Part shown: one piece after another, positions 9,214 through 18,090 of the stretch
How the letters are laid out: each line of letters begins with the position of its first letter
How positions within the stretch are numbered: the first letter of the stretch is position 1
Origin: Litorimonas sp965205225
GTDB lineage: Bacteria > Pseudomonadota > Alphaproteobacteria > Caulobacterales > Maricaulaceae
Assembly (NCBI GenBank): GCA_965205225.1
Contig: CBDBFZ010000002.1
Location: forward strand, 186,001-250,000
Direction: 5' to 3'
Length of the DNA stretch: 64,000 nucleotides
Made by a program: the position numbers and the translations under genes
Notes under the pieces: model-generated
Databases searched by the model: none
Told to the model about the DNA's origin: nothing
What the model saw: the letters and a program-made list of their open reading frames with translations, nothing else

Positions 9214-10608
9214 ATGCCAGATACCCCTAATCCGTCACTCGTTTCACGGCTGGTTCGTGCCGCGCTGCTGTGGACGGCTCCGACTCTGATTACCGGGTTG
9301 TTGCTGCTGACCTGGTTCTATCGCAACACGGTCTATACATCTTTCGATGATCCGCTTGAGTCTGCTGTCACAGCCTTGATCGCATCTGTCGAAGTGACAG
9401 AGACGGGTCAGTTGGCGCTCGCCCGTGAACCGCTTGATCCGCGTTATCAGCAGGCTTTGTCTGGCCGCTACTGGATGATCGGTAAGGTGCAGGACGAAGG
9501 AACTTTGCTGCCATTGGTGGCATCGCGGTCTCTCTATGGAGAAACACTCCCAATCAGTCTGCAAGACCGCAACCGGGTCAGCGATACGACAGGGGAAGTC
9601 GTCAATATGTCCACGACCGGTCCGAATGAGGTTGAGCCGTTGCGGATTATTGCCCGCGAAGTGCGTCTACCGCACATGTCAGAGCCTGTGATCGTGATGG
9701 CGGCAGCGGACCGCCGACCTGCAACGCGTTCAATTCAGCAATTTGCTGTCATTGCTCTACTTGTCATGGGTTTGCTGACGGCGGGCCTCTTGGCGGCGAT
9801 TTATGCGCAGGTGCGCCTTGGTCTGCGACCCCTTTTCGCCTTGGCAGAAAGAGTTGCCGATGTTCGTGAAGGGCGGTCCACCCGCTTGGAAGGCCGATAC
9901 CCGGCGGAGATTGCGGACGTGGCGAATGAGCTCAATTCGCTGATCGCGCATAACAGGAACGTCGTTGAACGTGCGCAAACGCATGTCGGTAATCTAGCTC
10001 ATGGATTGAAAACACCGATAGCGGTTTTGAGAAACGAAGCCGGGCTCGGCAGCCAGATTGATGCGGATTTTGTTAACCGCCAAACCGAGACCATGTCGGC
10101 ACAGGTTGACCACCATTTGCGCCGTGCCCGCGCTGCCGCGCGCGGGCAGGCGATTGGTCTGTCCTGTGATGTTGATGAGGTTATCGGTGCGCTGGTACGG
10201 ACATTGCCGCGGATCCATCGTAACAAGAATTTCATTATCGATGTGGACGGCGAAGCTGGGTTGCGGTTTCGCGGTGATAAGCGCGATCTGGAAGACATGG
10301 TCGGTAACTTGATGGGTAATTCGGCCAAGTGGACGCGATCAGATGTAGAGGTTCTTCGGATCGCTGACGGTGCCAATCTGAAAATCACGATAGAAGATAA
10401 TGGTCCCGGCATTCCCCATGTAGAAATTGAAACGGCTTTAAAACGCGGGACTCAGTTGGATGAGGCAACACCCGGTTCAGGTCTTGGCCTTTCCATTGTT
10501 CATGATCTAGCCGACGCTTATGGTGGCTCGCTGGAGCTATCCCGCTCTGGCCTCGGCGGGCTAAAAGCGGTTCTGTTCTTACCTCGCGCATTTCAGGAGT
10601 CCCGATGA
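9214..10608 (+). CDS. Sensor histidine kinase (PhoQ/FeuQ-like)
   Basis: 464 residues. Two membrane segments (about 13-34 and 176-198) bracket a periplasmic sensor region of ~140 residues. A HAMP-like linker leads to the dimerisation box LAHGLKTPIAVLRNE with phosphoacceptor His263, then the HATPase domain with an N box (VGNLMGNSAKWT), G1 box (EDNGPGIP) and G2 box (GSGLGLSIVHDLADAYGG). The variant H box HGLKTP instead of HDLRTP is typical of PhoQ-like kinases. It is cognate to the regulator just upstream. Its stop codon overlaps the start of the next gene by 4 bp, so the genes are translationally coupled. Confidence 0.93.
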   Translation: MPDTPNPSLVSRLVRAALLWTAPTLITGLLLLTWFYRNTVYTSFDDPLESAVTALIASVEVTETGQLALAREPLDPRYQQALSGRYWMIGKVQDEGTLLPLVASRSLYGETLPISLQDRNRVSDTTGEVVNMSTTGPNEVEPLRIIAREVRLPHMSEPVIVMAAADRRPATRSIQQFAVIALLVMGLLTAGLLAAIYAQVRLGLRPLFALAERVADVREGRSTRLEGRYPAEIADVANELNSLIAHNRNVVERAQTHVGNLAHGLKTPIAVLRNEAGLGSQIDADFVNRQTETMSAQVDHHLRRARAAARGQAIGLSCDVDEVIGALVRTLPRIHRNKNFIIDVDGEAGLRFRGDKRDLEDMVGNLMGNSAKWTRSDVEVLRIADGANLKITIEDNGPGIPHVEIETALKRGTQLDEATPGSGLGLSIVHDLADAYGGSLELSRSGLGGLKAVLFLPRAFQESR

Positions 10609-11225
10609 CGAACAATCCCATAGCGCTGGAATACCGGGATCGTAATGGGAACCGCCTGTTCTCGCCAAGTGCTGGTCGCAACAAGATTGTCATTGCTGAC
10701 TGGCTCAGCGAACAGTTGCCGCCATCTGCCCGAGTCCTTGAACTTGGATCAGGAACAGGTGAACATGGCGCGGCGCTGGGTGATCAGCGGCCTGATGTGA
10801 TCTGGCAGTATAGCGATCCGAATCAGGCTTCTCGGGCCAGTCAGGCAGTCTGGGCGCGGAACACGTGGCCTGATCCGTTATCGATTGATCTGATGACAGA
10901 GAATTGGGCCGCCAATTTGAGGGCTTTCGATGCGGTTTTTTCCGCCAATATGATCCACATCGCGCCGATTGAGGCTGCGAAAGGTCTAGCTGCTGGGGCT
11001 GCAAATTTAACCGACACCGTAATCTTGTATGGTCCGTTTCTGTTCGGGCATGAAAGTGTAGCATCCAATTTGGACTTTGATACGTCTCTCAAACGCCGCG
11101 ACTCGCGCTGGGGTGTTCGAGAACTGGATCTTGTTAAGCATATCTTTGAAGGTGCAGGGTTTAGTAGCGTCCAAAGCTTTGGTATGCCGCGCAACAACCA
11201 TATTGTGAGGCTGTCCAAACACTGA
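10605..11225 (+). CDS. DUF938 SAM-dependent methyltransferase
   Basis: 206 residues with a class I methyltransferase fold. The SAM-binding loop is VLELGSGTGEHG (about residues 45-56), followed by WQYSDPNQ and FSANMIHIAPIEAAKGL, which are characteristic of the DUF938 family. The substrate is unknown. It starts inside the kinase stop codon (ATGA overlap) and is followed 15 bp later by the htrA-type protease, so it is likely part of the same transcript. Confidence 0.9.
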   Translation: MTNNPIALEYRDRNGNRLFSPSAGRNKIVIADWLSEQLPPSARVLELGSGTGEHGAALGDQRPDVIWQYSDPNQASRASQAVWARNTWPDPLSIDLMTENWAANLRAFDAVFSANMIHIAPIEAAKGLAAGAANLTDTVILYGPFLFGHESVASNLDFDTSLKRRDSRWGVRELDLVKHIFEGAGFSSVQSFGMPRNNHIVRLSKH

Positions 11226-11240
11226 TTTTTGGAGCCTGTC

Positions 11241-12713
11241 ATGCGTGCTGCCATTTTAGCCGCCAGCCTTTACCTGATTGCCGCGACAGCTACGGCGCAA
11301 ACCGTTCCGGCAATTGATATTAAGCGGTCGGATGAGCCTGAAACCATCACGACATTACGTGATGGTGGCCAAGTTCTGACATCGCGCGCACGTGAAGTGG
11401 TAAAAAATCTGTTCGACATGCCGATTGCCGCGCTGCCCTCCATCGCGGATCTGGTCGAAAATGTCAGCCAATCGACCGTCAATATTATCGTTACGACAGC
11501 GGCAGGTGAAATGCTGTCAGAAGGGCAGGGGTCCGGGTTCGTTATCAGCGCTCAGCGTGAAGTGGTAACGAACTATCACGTGATCGAAGATGGTCAGATA
11601 ATCGAGATCGAATTCAATGATGGGCGCCGTTTTCCAGCCGAGGTTGTTGGCACGGATGAAGAAACGGATCTCGCCCTGCTGACATTCGCATCGACCGAAC
11701 CAATCCCATACGTGTCCTTTCATCAAGGTGAGAAGACGAGAATTGGTGACTGGGTCGTCGCGATTGGTAACCCATTCGGAATTGGTCAGTCGACATCGCT
11801 GGGTGTGATTTCCGCGATTGGGCGCAAGCGTGTCGATAGCGGATCCTATGTCGACTATATTCAAACGGATGCGACCATCAACCGGGGTAACTCGGGTGGA
11901 CCGCTCTTCAATCTCAATGGGGATGTGGTCGGCGTCAATTCTGCCATTTATTCTCCGACGGGTGCATCGGTCGGAATTGCTTTTGTCATTCCGCACCAGA
12001 CAGCTAAAATGGTTGTGGGTGCCATTCGCGATACAGGCCGGGTCCGACGAGGTTATCTCGGTGCAGGTCTACGTGATGCGGTTTATGAAATGGAAGGTCG
12101 ACCCGGCGTTCTAAAGTCGGGTGCGATGGTCAGCAACCTTCTCCCAGGTAGCCCGGCGGATGTCTACGGGCTTGAAATTGATGATATCATTCTGCGTATC
12201 AATGATACGCCTGTTCGCAACTCCGTTGAAGCAACCCGGGCTGTTGGCGACCTGTCACCCGGTGATGTCGCGATGTTCATCTATGAGCGGCTGGGAAAAC
12301 CATATTCTATCCAGGTGTCCATAGGTGAAAGACCTGAAAAATCTGAAGTTGATCGCGTAGCTGCAATCAACCGAGGCCTTCCGCCGCCTGCTCCAAAATC
12401 CGACTCACATGCCCGCATCAACATCAATACCGGTTTGCACGTTGTCGATATCTCTGCCGAGTTCCGTACGGCAATTGGAATGCGCTCCGACCAGGTTGGC
12501 GTTTACGTAGAAAGCGTGGTGCCGGGCTCGTTAGCGGAATCGGCCGGATTCAAGATTGGACAGGTCTTGCTTGAAGCTGACGGCGTACCGATTGCCGAAG
12601 TTGCAAATTGGACATCGATGATTCTTAAAGTCAAACTCAACAAGAAGTGCAAAATTAAGATCAGACTCCGCCCGAAAGCAGGAGGAGAAACGACCCTGTC
12701 ACTGCCTTTATAG
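11241..12713 (+). CDS. Periplasmic DegP/HtrA-type serine protease with two PDZ domains
   Basis: 490 residues. An N-terminal signal peptide (MRAAILAASLYLIAATATAQ) exports it to the periplasm. The trypsin-like domain carries the catalytic triad His113 (TNYHVIEDG), Asp143 (EETDLALL) and Ser218 (NRGNSGGPL). Two PDZ domains follow (about 275-370 and 400-485). The start is ATG 11241 behind TTTTGGAG; the frame also opens at TTG 11229 but the signal peptide fits 11241. It degrades or refolds misfolded envelope proteins. Its position between two two-component systems suggests control by one of them. Confidence 0.93.
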   Translation: MRAAILAASLYLIAATATAQTVPAIDIKRSDEPETITTLRDGGQVLTSRAREVVKNLFDMPIAALPSIADLVENVSQSTVNIIVTTAAGEMLSEGQGSGFVISAQREVVTNYHVIEDGQIIEIEFNDGRRFPAEVVGTDEETDLALLTFASTEPIPYVSFHQGEKTRIGDWVVAIGNPFGIGQSTSLGVISAIGRKRVDSGSYVDYIQTDATINRGNSGGPLFNLNGDVVGVNSAIYSPTGASVGIAFVIPHQTAKMVVGAIRDTGRVRRGYLGAGLRDAVYEMEGRPGVLKSGAMVSNLLPGSPADVYGLEIDDIILRINDTPVRNSVEATRAVGDLSPGDVAMFIYERLGKPYSIQVSIGERPEKSEVDRVAAINRGLPPPAPKSDSHARININTGLHVVDISAEFRTAIGMRSDQVGVYVESVVPGSLAESAGFKIGQVLLEADGVPIAEVANWTSMILKVKLNKKCKIKIRLRPKAGGETTLSLPL

Positions 12714-12835
12714 ACCAAAATCTTCGGTTTTAAGTGTCCTGCCCAAGTCGCGGGACTGAAACCTTACCGAATGGTCGTTATCTTTCCTGAGCAACTACCT
12801 GTACAACATGGACAGAGCATTACGGAGAGACGTTG

Positions 12836-13507
12836 ATGAGAATTCTAGTTGTCGAAGATGACGAGGTAGCCGCCGAATATGTAAAGAAGGGCCTGTCTGA
12901 AGCCGGTCATGTTGTTGACTTGGCTGCGGATGGCGATGCCGCCTTGGAAATGGCACAGGCTGCCGACTATGACGCGCTGATCCTAGATCGAATGTTACCA
13001 AAGCGTGATGGTCTCGAAGTTCTGACCGATTTACGCGAAAATGGTGACGCCACCCCGGTTCTGATCCTGTCAGCACTCGGGGAGACGGATCACAAGGTCG
13101 AAGGTCTTCGCGCGGGCGGGGATGACTATCTTAGCAAACCTTATTCCTTCACTGAGTTGTTGGCGCGCGTAGAAGCCATTGGCCGCCGCTCTGATCCAAC
13201 GGCTGCGGTTACAAAGCTGAAAGTTGGCGATCTGGAAATGGATTTGCTCGCGCGGACCGTACGCCGAGCAGGCCAGAAGGTACTGCTGCAACCCCGGGAG
13301 TTCCGCTTGCTGGAATGTCTGATGCGCAATGCAGGCCGGGTCGTGACGCGCACCATGCTGCTTGAAAAAGTTTGGGATTATCATTTTGACCCCCAGACGA
13401 ATGTTATCGATGTTCACATTTCGCGGCTACGCGGCAAGATCGACAAAGAGTTCGAAACACCGCTACTTCACACGGTTCGCGGCGCGGGTTATTACCTGCA
13501 ACCCTGA
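12836..13507 (+). CDS. OmpR-family response regulator (second system)
   Basis: 223 residues with a receiver domain (acidic pair in VVEDDE, Asp51 in LILDRMLP, Lys in YLSKPYSF) and a winged-helix output domain ending HTVRGAGYYLQP. ATG 12836 lies behind a GGAGAG ribosome-binding site and is preferred over the TTG three bases upstream. The downstream kinase frame opens immediately after its stop codon, so the two are cotranscribed. It is probably a heavy-metal or envelope-stress type regulator by overall resemblance, but the signal is not identifiable. Confidence 0.93.
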   Translation: MRILVVEDDEVAAEYVKKGLSEAGHVVDLAADGDAALEMAQAADYDALILDRMLPKRDGLEVLTDLRENGDATPVLILSALGETDHKVEGLRAGGDDYLSKPYSFTELLARVEAIGRRSDPTAAVTKLKVGDLEMDLLARTVRRAGQKVLLQPREFRLLECLMRNAGRVVTRTMLLEKVWDYHFDPQTNVIDVHISRLRGKIDKEFETPLLHTVRGAGYYLQP

Positions 13508-15154
13508 TTGGACGCGAACGACACAGGTAAAGGCGTCCAGCCACTTGACGATCTGGCCGAAACGTTAGGACGACTTCTAAAGAATACGGTGTTCCGGCTT
13601 TCGCTGGTCGGAGCACTGTTGTTCGGTGGATCACTGCTGGTTGCCCAACTGATCGTCTATGATACGATCGTGTCATCCGAAGAACGGCGGGTTGAGGGCG
13701 GGCTCAGGGATGAACTTGCAGAACTCGAATATCTGTTCGTACAGGGGGGTGATACGGCGGTCCAAGAAGCCCGACTTAATGGCACCCTGTCTGCGCAGTC
13801 CGATCAGGCGGCTGTACTGACAGTTTTCGACAAGGGCGCTCAGAAGACACTCGAGCGGATCATAACATTGCGCGATCTGTCCCCTGACGTCTATTCCATG
13901 TTCGTATTCAAGGATCAGAGTGCGACGGGCAAGATGGTTACGGAAGAAATCGAAGCGCTGAAAATCAATGCGCCTTCGCTTTCCAAGTATAACAGTCTCG
14001 ATCTGCTTCGTGAAGAAGTCATCGCCGTAGTCGAATCTCCCGATACGAATACGGTTGAAGAGCGGCGGATTGTTGCCATAGGTCATGCTCTGACTCTGAA
14101 TGACGAGAAGGTCGGGGTGATATTCGTCGGCCGCGATATCGAGAATATTCGTCGTACAGGCGAGCGCATGCGGTCGGCCATGATGACCTCTTCTTTGATT
14201 GCCTTGTTTCTCGGAATATTATCTTCGATTTTCGTTGCCCGACGATTTGCACGCCGGGTCGATAGTCTGAATCAACTCGCCAATGATGTTCGGGCAGGAC
14301 ATCTTGATCGACGTGCCCCGCGCAATTATTCTGAAGATGAGATGGACCGTCTGGCCGAGCATCTGAACGGGATGCTCGATCATATTGATCGGTTGATGAA
14401 GGCAATGCGTTATGCGGGCGACTCTGTGGCTCATGACCTTCGAACACCGCTAACGCGTTTGCGCACCCGGCTTGAATCAGCCGCTGTCAAAGTAGGAGAT
14501 GGGGACGATGCCGATGTGCTCTATGCGGCAGCGTCCGATGCGGATCAGTTGCTGAAGATGTTCGACTCCGTACTCCGGATCGCACGTCTCGAAGCAGGTG
14601 AGTGCCGGGAGCTGCTCACGCCACTGGACCCCAAACCGATCCTCGACGACCTGTCGGAACTATATGAGCCAGCCTGCGACGATGCTGGGCTTACTTTCAC
14701 TCATGATATTGATGAGGATCTTCTAATTCTGGCTGACCGGGGCCTGTTGTCTCAAGCTGTTTCCAATCTTGTTGAGAACGCGATCAAATATGCGCCGACA
14801 AACGACACAGGGGGGCGGATTCATCTATCGGCCAAGAAAAGCCCGAGAGGCCGAATCAAAATTGCGGTTGCAGATAACGGTCCCGGTATCCCGAAATTTG
14901 ATCGTGAGCGAGTCAAGGAACGTTTTGTGCGCCTCGACAAGAGCCGAACCTTAACGGGTTCTGGACTGGGACTGGCACTGGTTGATGCAGTCGCCGAACT
15001 GCATTGGGCTGAGTTGAATATGGATGATGGGCTTGGCAGCGATGCTGTGATTGCGGGACAGGACGACCACGCAGGATGTCCGGGTCTGAAAGTTGAGTTG
15101 GTGTTTCCGCGTGTGAAAGCGAGGAAGCCGGAAATCTCGATTGAAGAGATCTGA
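13508..15154 (+). CDS. HAMP-containing sensor histidine kinase
   Basis: 548 residues if TTG 13508, directly after the regulator stop codon, is the start; no ATG lies nearby, so the true start is uncertain. Membrane segments at about 31-51 and 226-245 flank a periplasmic sensor domain. A HAMP domain (about 246-300) leads to the H box SVAHDLRTPLTRLRTRLE with His309, and an HATPase domain with N box (VENAIKYAP), G1 (DNGPGIPKFDRERVKERFVRLD) and G2 (GSGLGLALVDAVAELH). It pairs with the regulator upstream. It converges with the PAS kinase on the other strand, 10 bp away. Confidence 0.9.
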   Translation: MDANDTGKGVQPLDDLAETLGRLLKNTVFRLSLVGALLFGGSLLVAQLIVYDTIVSSEERRVEGGLRDELAELEYLFVQGGDTAVQEARLNGTLSAQSDQAAVLTVFDKGAQKTLERIITLRDLSPDVYSMFVFKDQSATGKMVTEEIEALKINAPSLSKYNSLDLLREEVIAVVESPDTNTVEERRIVAIGHALTLNDEKVGVIFVGRDIENIRRTGERMRSAMMTSSLIALFLGILSSIFVARRFARRVDSLNQLANDVRAGHLDRRAPRNYSEDEMDRLAEHLNGMLDHIDRLMKAMRYAGDSVAHDLRTPLTRLRTRLESAAVKVGDGDDADVLYAAASDADQLLKMFDSVLRIARLEAGECRELLTPLDPKPILDDLSELYEPACDDAGLTFTHDIDEDLLILADRGLLSQAVSNLVENAIKYAPTNDTGGRIHLSAKKSPRGRIKIAVADNGPGIPKFDRERVKERFVRLDKSRTLTGSGLGLALVDAVAELHWAELNMDDGLGSDAVIAGQDDHAGCPGLKVELVFPRVKARKPEISIEEI

Positions 15155-15164
15155 CGGGATGATT

Positions 15165-17981
15165 TTATTTAGGCGGATGAAACAGCTTCCGTTTTTCTGA
15201 CTCACCTTGACCTAGGACATTTGCAATATCCTGCGCTAGGCGGGTGATTTCGTCACCGACCTCGGTCTTTTCGACCTCGACAATTTTGGCAACGGGCGTG
15301 TTTGGCAATGTAAAGGTTACTGCAGTGCCTTTCCCCAGTGTCGATGCGATACTGAAGTTGCCGCCATGCAGTTCGACCAGAGATTTGGATAACGCCAAGC
15401 CAAGACCGGTACCTTCATGCTTGCGGGAATGCTGGCTATCTATCTGTTCGAACGGCTGCGCTAACCGGGTGATATCCCCTTCCGAAATACCAATGCCCGT
15501 GTCGATAACATGGACTATGATGCCGGTCGATTTCGGCTCGACCTTCAATGTGACGGTTCCGCCCTCGGGGGTGAATTTGATGGCGTTCGTCGCAAGGTTG
15601 AGCAGGACCTGTTTGACTGCACGTTGGTCCGCCTGGATGTCCTGTGCCTCAAGCTCATCATGAACCAGTTTCAGCCTGTTTTCATCCGCCCGTCCGCGGA
15701 CCATGCGCAGAACCTGCGTAATCATGTCCGAGATGGACAACGACTCGACACTGAGCGTCATTTTTCCAGCCTCGATCTTGGACATATCGAGGATGTCGTT
15801 GATCAGCGACAGGAGGTGCTGTCCGGAAAACAGGATGTCGGAAATATATTCGCGATAGCGAGGATCGCCGAGCGGACCGAACATTTCCTTCTTCATGATA
15901 TCGGAAAAGCCGTTGATCGCATTGAGCGGCGTCCGCAGCTCATGGCTCATATTCGCCAGAAACTCCGACTTGGATTGGTTGGCTTCCTCGGCCCGGATTT
16001 TTTCCTGCTCATAGTTCTCTGCGAGTTCGACAATCCGTGTCTGGGACTCCCGCAGAATATTAATTGTCGTCTGCAGGCGGTCGCGATTGGCTTCCAGTTC
16101 TGTTTCGCGGGCGCGGATACCGGTTATATCAGTCCCGATCGAAATGCGCCCTCCATCGACTGTCTGCGTTTCCAGATAGCGGAGCCAGCGTCCATCTTTC
16201 AATTCGATCTCACGACCTGTCCCGCCATTAAGGTCGGAAATGCTTTCGATGACCTGATCCGAGTAGTGCTCGATGAGCGAGTATTCCATCCCGGGTTGGA
16301 GATTGCCGGCTTCAAATCCGAAAAAGTCCTCGAATTTCCGGTTCCATAGAACCAGCCGACCTAACTGATCCCAGATCACGAAACTATCATTCATTGACCG
16401 TAGCGCATCATAGAGGCGCGCTTCTGCCGTTTTGAGTCGGATTTGCGTGCCTCGGGCCTCGGTCACGTCAATCGACATGCCGATGATAACCTTGGCCTGA
16501 TCGTGACCCCGTGCAGAGGGTACGCCTCGGCAGGTGACAATCAACGGCAATTGCGCCAGAGATAATTCCATGTCGAAGGCCCCGCCCACATGCGCGCGCT
16601 GGATGGTGTTGTAGAGTTTGTCGCGGTCACCGCTTTCGAACAGGGTCAGGAATTGCGGTAGCGAAATTGTCTGCTTCCTGTCACCCAAACCCATCATTTT
16701 GGAGAGTGACTTGCTGACATAGGCGGTATTGCGGGTCAGGTCGATTTCCCAGATTCCGCCGCCTGAGCCCTCAACCGCGGCTTGATAACGCTGACGCGAA
16801 ACTTCGTCTTCACTGTTTCTGAGCTTGAGCGCCTTCATTTGCCGCAAGAGCTGGTAGGTCAGCATCCAGCCGAACCATATCAGTCCGGCAAACAGCAATC
16901 CGAACATGATGATATTCTGTGTCAGGAAGCTAGGTATCGAGCGGTCACGGCGATCGATGAGGAACATGGATCCGGCTGATTTCGGCACAGGCGCCGCACC
17001 GAGCCAGACAGGATTCCCCGCCGCTTCAGTTCGAATCAATTCTGTCTGATTGAGCTGCGCAAGTATATTCATCCGTGCTGGCGTGAGTTCAAAATAGGAG
17101 TAGGCCCCGACTTTTCCAACATTGGTCTGTGCATCGATCAAGTGTCCGTTCGACAGAACCAAAGCACTGTCGGGTCGACCCATCCCGACGAGCGTACCTG
17201 ATTGTAGCGCCGTAAGCAGATAAATATCCTGCGCACGCTGAACAATGACGGGCGTCGTTTCGCCGGTATCAGATTGTATGAGAGAGGTAATCCGGATGTG
17301 ATCATCGTCAATACCGCTCAGATCGATCTGAGACAAAGCCAGACCGGCATTGTCTGTTTCGGCAAGAACTTGACCCTTTCCTGTCAACACCGCCACACCA
17401 ACGACCATCTCGGACCGGCGGGCGAGAGGGGCGATAATGATGGGATCTCTGGACATGGACAGAGAGAGATTCATCAAGCTTATCTGTGCGGCGATAGTCT
17501 GCGATACACTCCGGGCTCGAACTTCAAGATCGGAAGAGAAAGCCGCATTCGTTGTTCTGGTGTGCCGACTATAATCCCCGACCGTTTTCGCCGTGAACAA
17601 AATGGCGAACAATACGACGAATGCGAACGCTGCAATGATGATACGGGGTACATCCTGCTCACCGCCAATGTGGCTGGCGACCCGGTCTTGCAATGAAAGT
17701 CGCTCACCAAAATCAACCTCCTGAGTTGGGACGTGAGCGGACTGCGGCGGAGCCATACCGGCATCAGCATAGGGTGCATGCGGCGCAGTTGTTACAATCC
17801 CGACGCGGGATCTCAGCGCGTCAGTCTGGCCGTGTTCTTCAGACGCGAGAGCGGCGGGAGCGAGAGAATTTTGAATCGGCTGCGGCACAGGATTCGCGGG
17901 CACAGGCGCCTGAACAGGCGCTTGATCCGGCATCGGGTGAGGGTGCGTTGGTGCTTCAGGATATGATCGGTTTGCCGCCAT
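15165..17981 (-). CDS. Large membrane PAS sensor histidine kinase, PleC/DivJ-like
   Basis: 938 residues. A Pro-rich cytoplasmic N-terminus (many QAPV-type repeats) is followed by membrane segments at about 118-140 and 355-375 around an extracytoplasmic sensor domain. At least two PAS-like domains follow (around 405-520 and 535-640), then a coiled-coil linker and the H box FLANMSHELRTPLNAINGFS. The HATPase domain has NLATNAIKFTPEGG, DTGIGI and GTGLGLALSKSLVELHGG. No receiver domain is attached. The HisKA region (ILFSGQHLLSLINDILDMSKIEAGKM) resembles PleC/DivJ cell-cycle kinases of Caulobacter relatives, but orthology is inferred and another role is possible. Confidence 0.88.
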   Translation of the reverse strand: MAANRSYPEAPTHPHPMPDQAPVQAPVPANPVPQPIQNSLAPAALASEEHGQTDALRSRVGIVTTAPHAPYADAGMAPPQSAHVPTQEVDFGERLSLQDRVASHIGGEQDVPRIIIAAFAFVVLFAILFTAKTVGDYSRHTRTTNAAFSSDLEVRARSVSQTIAAQISLMNLSLSMSRDPIIIAPLARRSEMVVGVAVLTGKGQVLAETDNAGLALSQIDLSGIDDDHIRITSLIQSDTGETTPVIVQRAQDIYLLTALQSGTLVGMGRPDSALVLSNGHLIDAQTNVGKVGAYSYFELTPARMNILAQLNQTELIRTEAAGNPVWLGAAPVPKSAGSMFLIDRRDRSIPSFLTQNIIMFGLLFAGLIWFGWMLTYQLLRQMKALKLRNSEDEVSRQRYQAAVEGSGGGIWEIDLTRNTAYVSKSLSKMMGLGDRKQTISLPQFLTLFESGDRDKLYNTIQRAHVGGAFDMELSLAQLPLIVTCRGVPSARGHDQAKVIIGMSIDVTEARGTQIRLKTAEARLYDALRSMNDSFVIWDQLGRLVLWNRKFEDFFGFEAGNLQPGMEYSLIEHYSDQVIESISDLNGGTGREIELKDGRWLRYLETQTVDGGRISIGTDITGIRARETELEANRDRLQTTINILRESQTRIVELAENYEQEKIRAEEANQSKSEFLANMSHELRTPLNAINGFSDIMKKEMFGPLGDPRYREYISDILFSGQHLLSLINDILDMSKIEAGKMTLSVESLSISDMITQVLRMVRGRADENRLKLVHDELEAQDIQADQRAVKQVLLNLATNAIKFTPEGGTVTLKVEPKSTGIIVHVIDTGIGISEGDITRLAQPFEQIDSQHSRKHEGTGLGLALSKSLVELHGGNFSIASTLGKGTAVTFTLPNTPVAKIVEVEKTEVGDEITRLAQDIANVLGQGESEKRKLFHPPK

Positions 17982-18090
17982 GTCAGGATGCAGCCGGCCT
18001 CCTATTCCGAATCACCCTTAAATGGGTAACGGGCAACTACCCGGCTGTCGAACTAAATTAGGGTTAACAGGTCGGTAACAAATGGGAATA

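Noticed and set aside
15510..16349. 279-codon open frame on the plus strand opposite the PAS kinase
   Set aside because: The minus-strand kinase has clear domains through the whole interval. The plus frame has no recognisable motif and is a mirror of the real gene.
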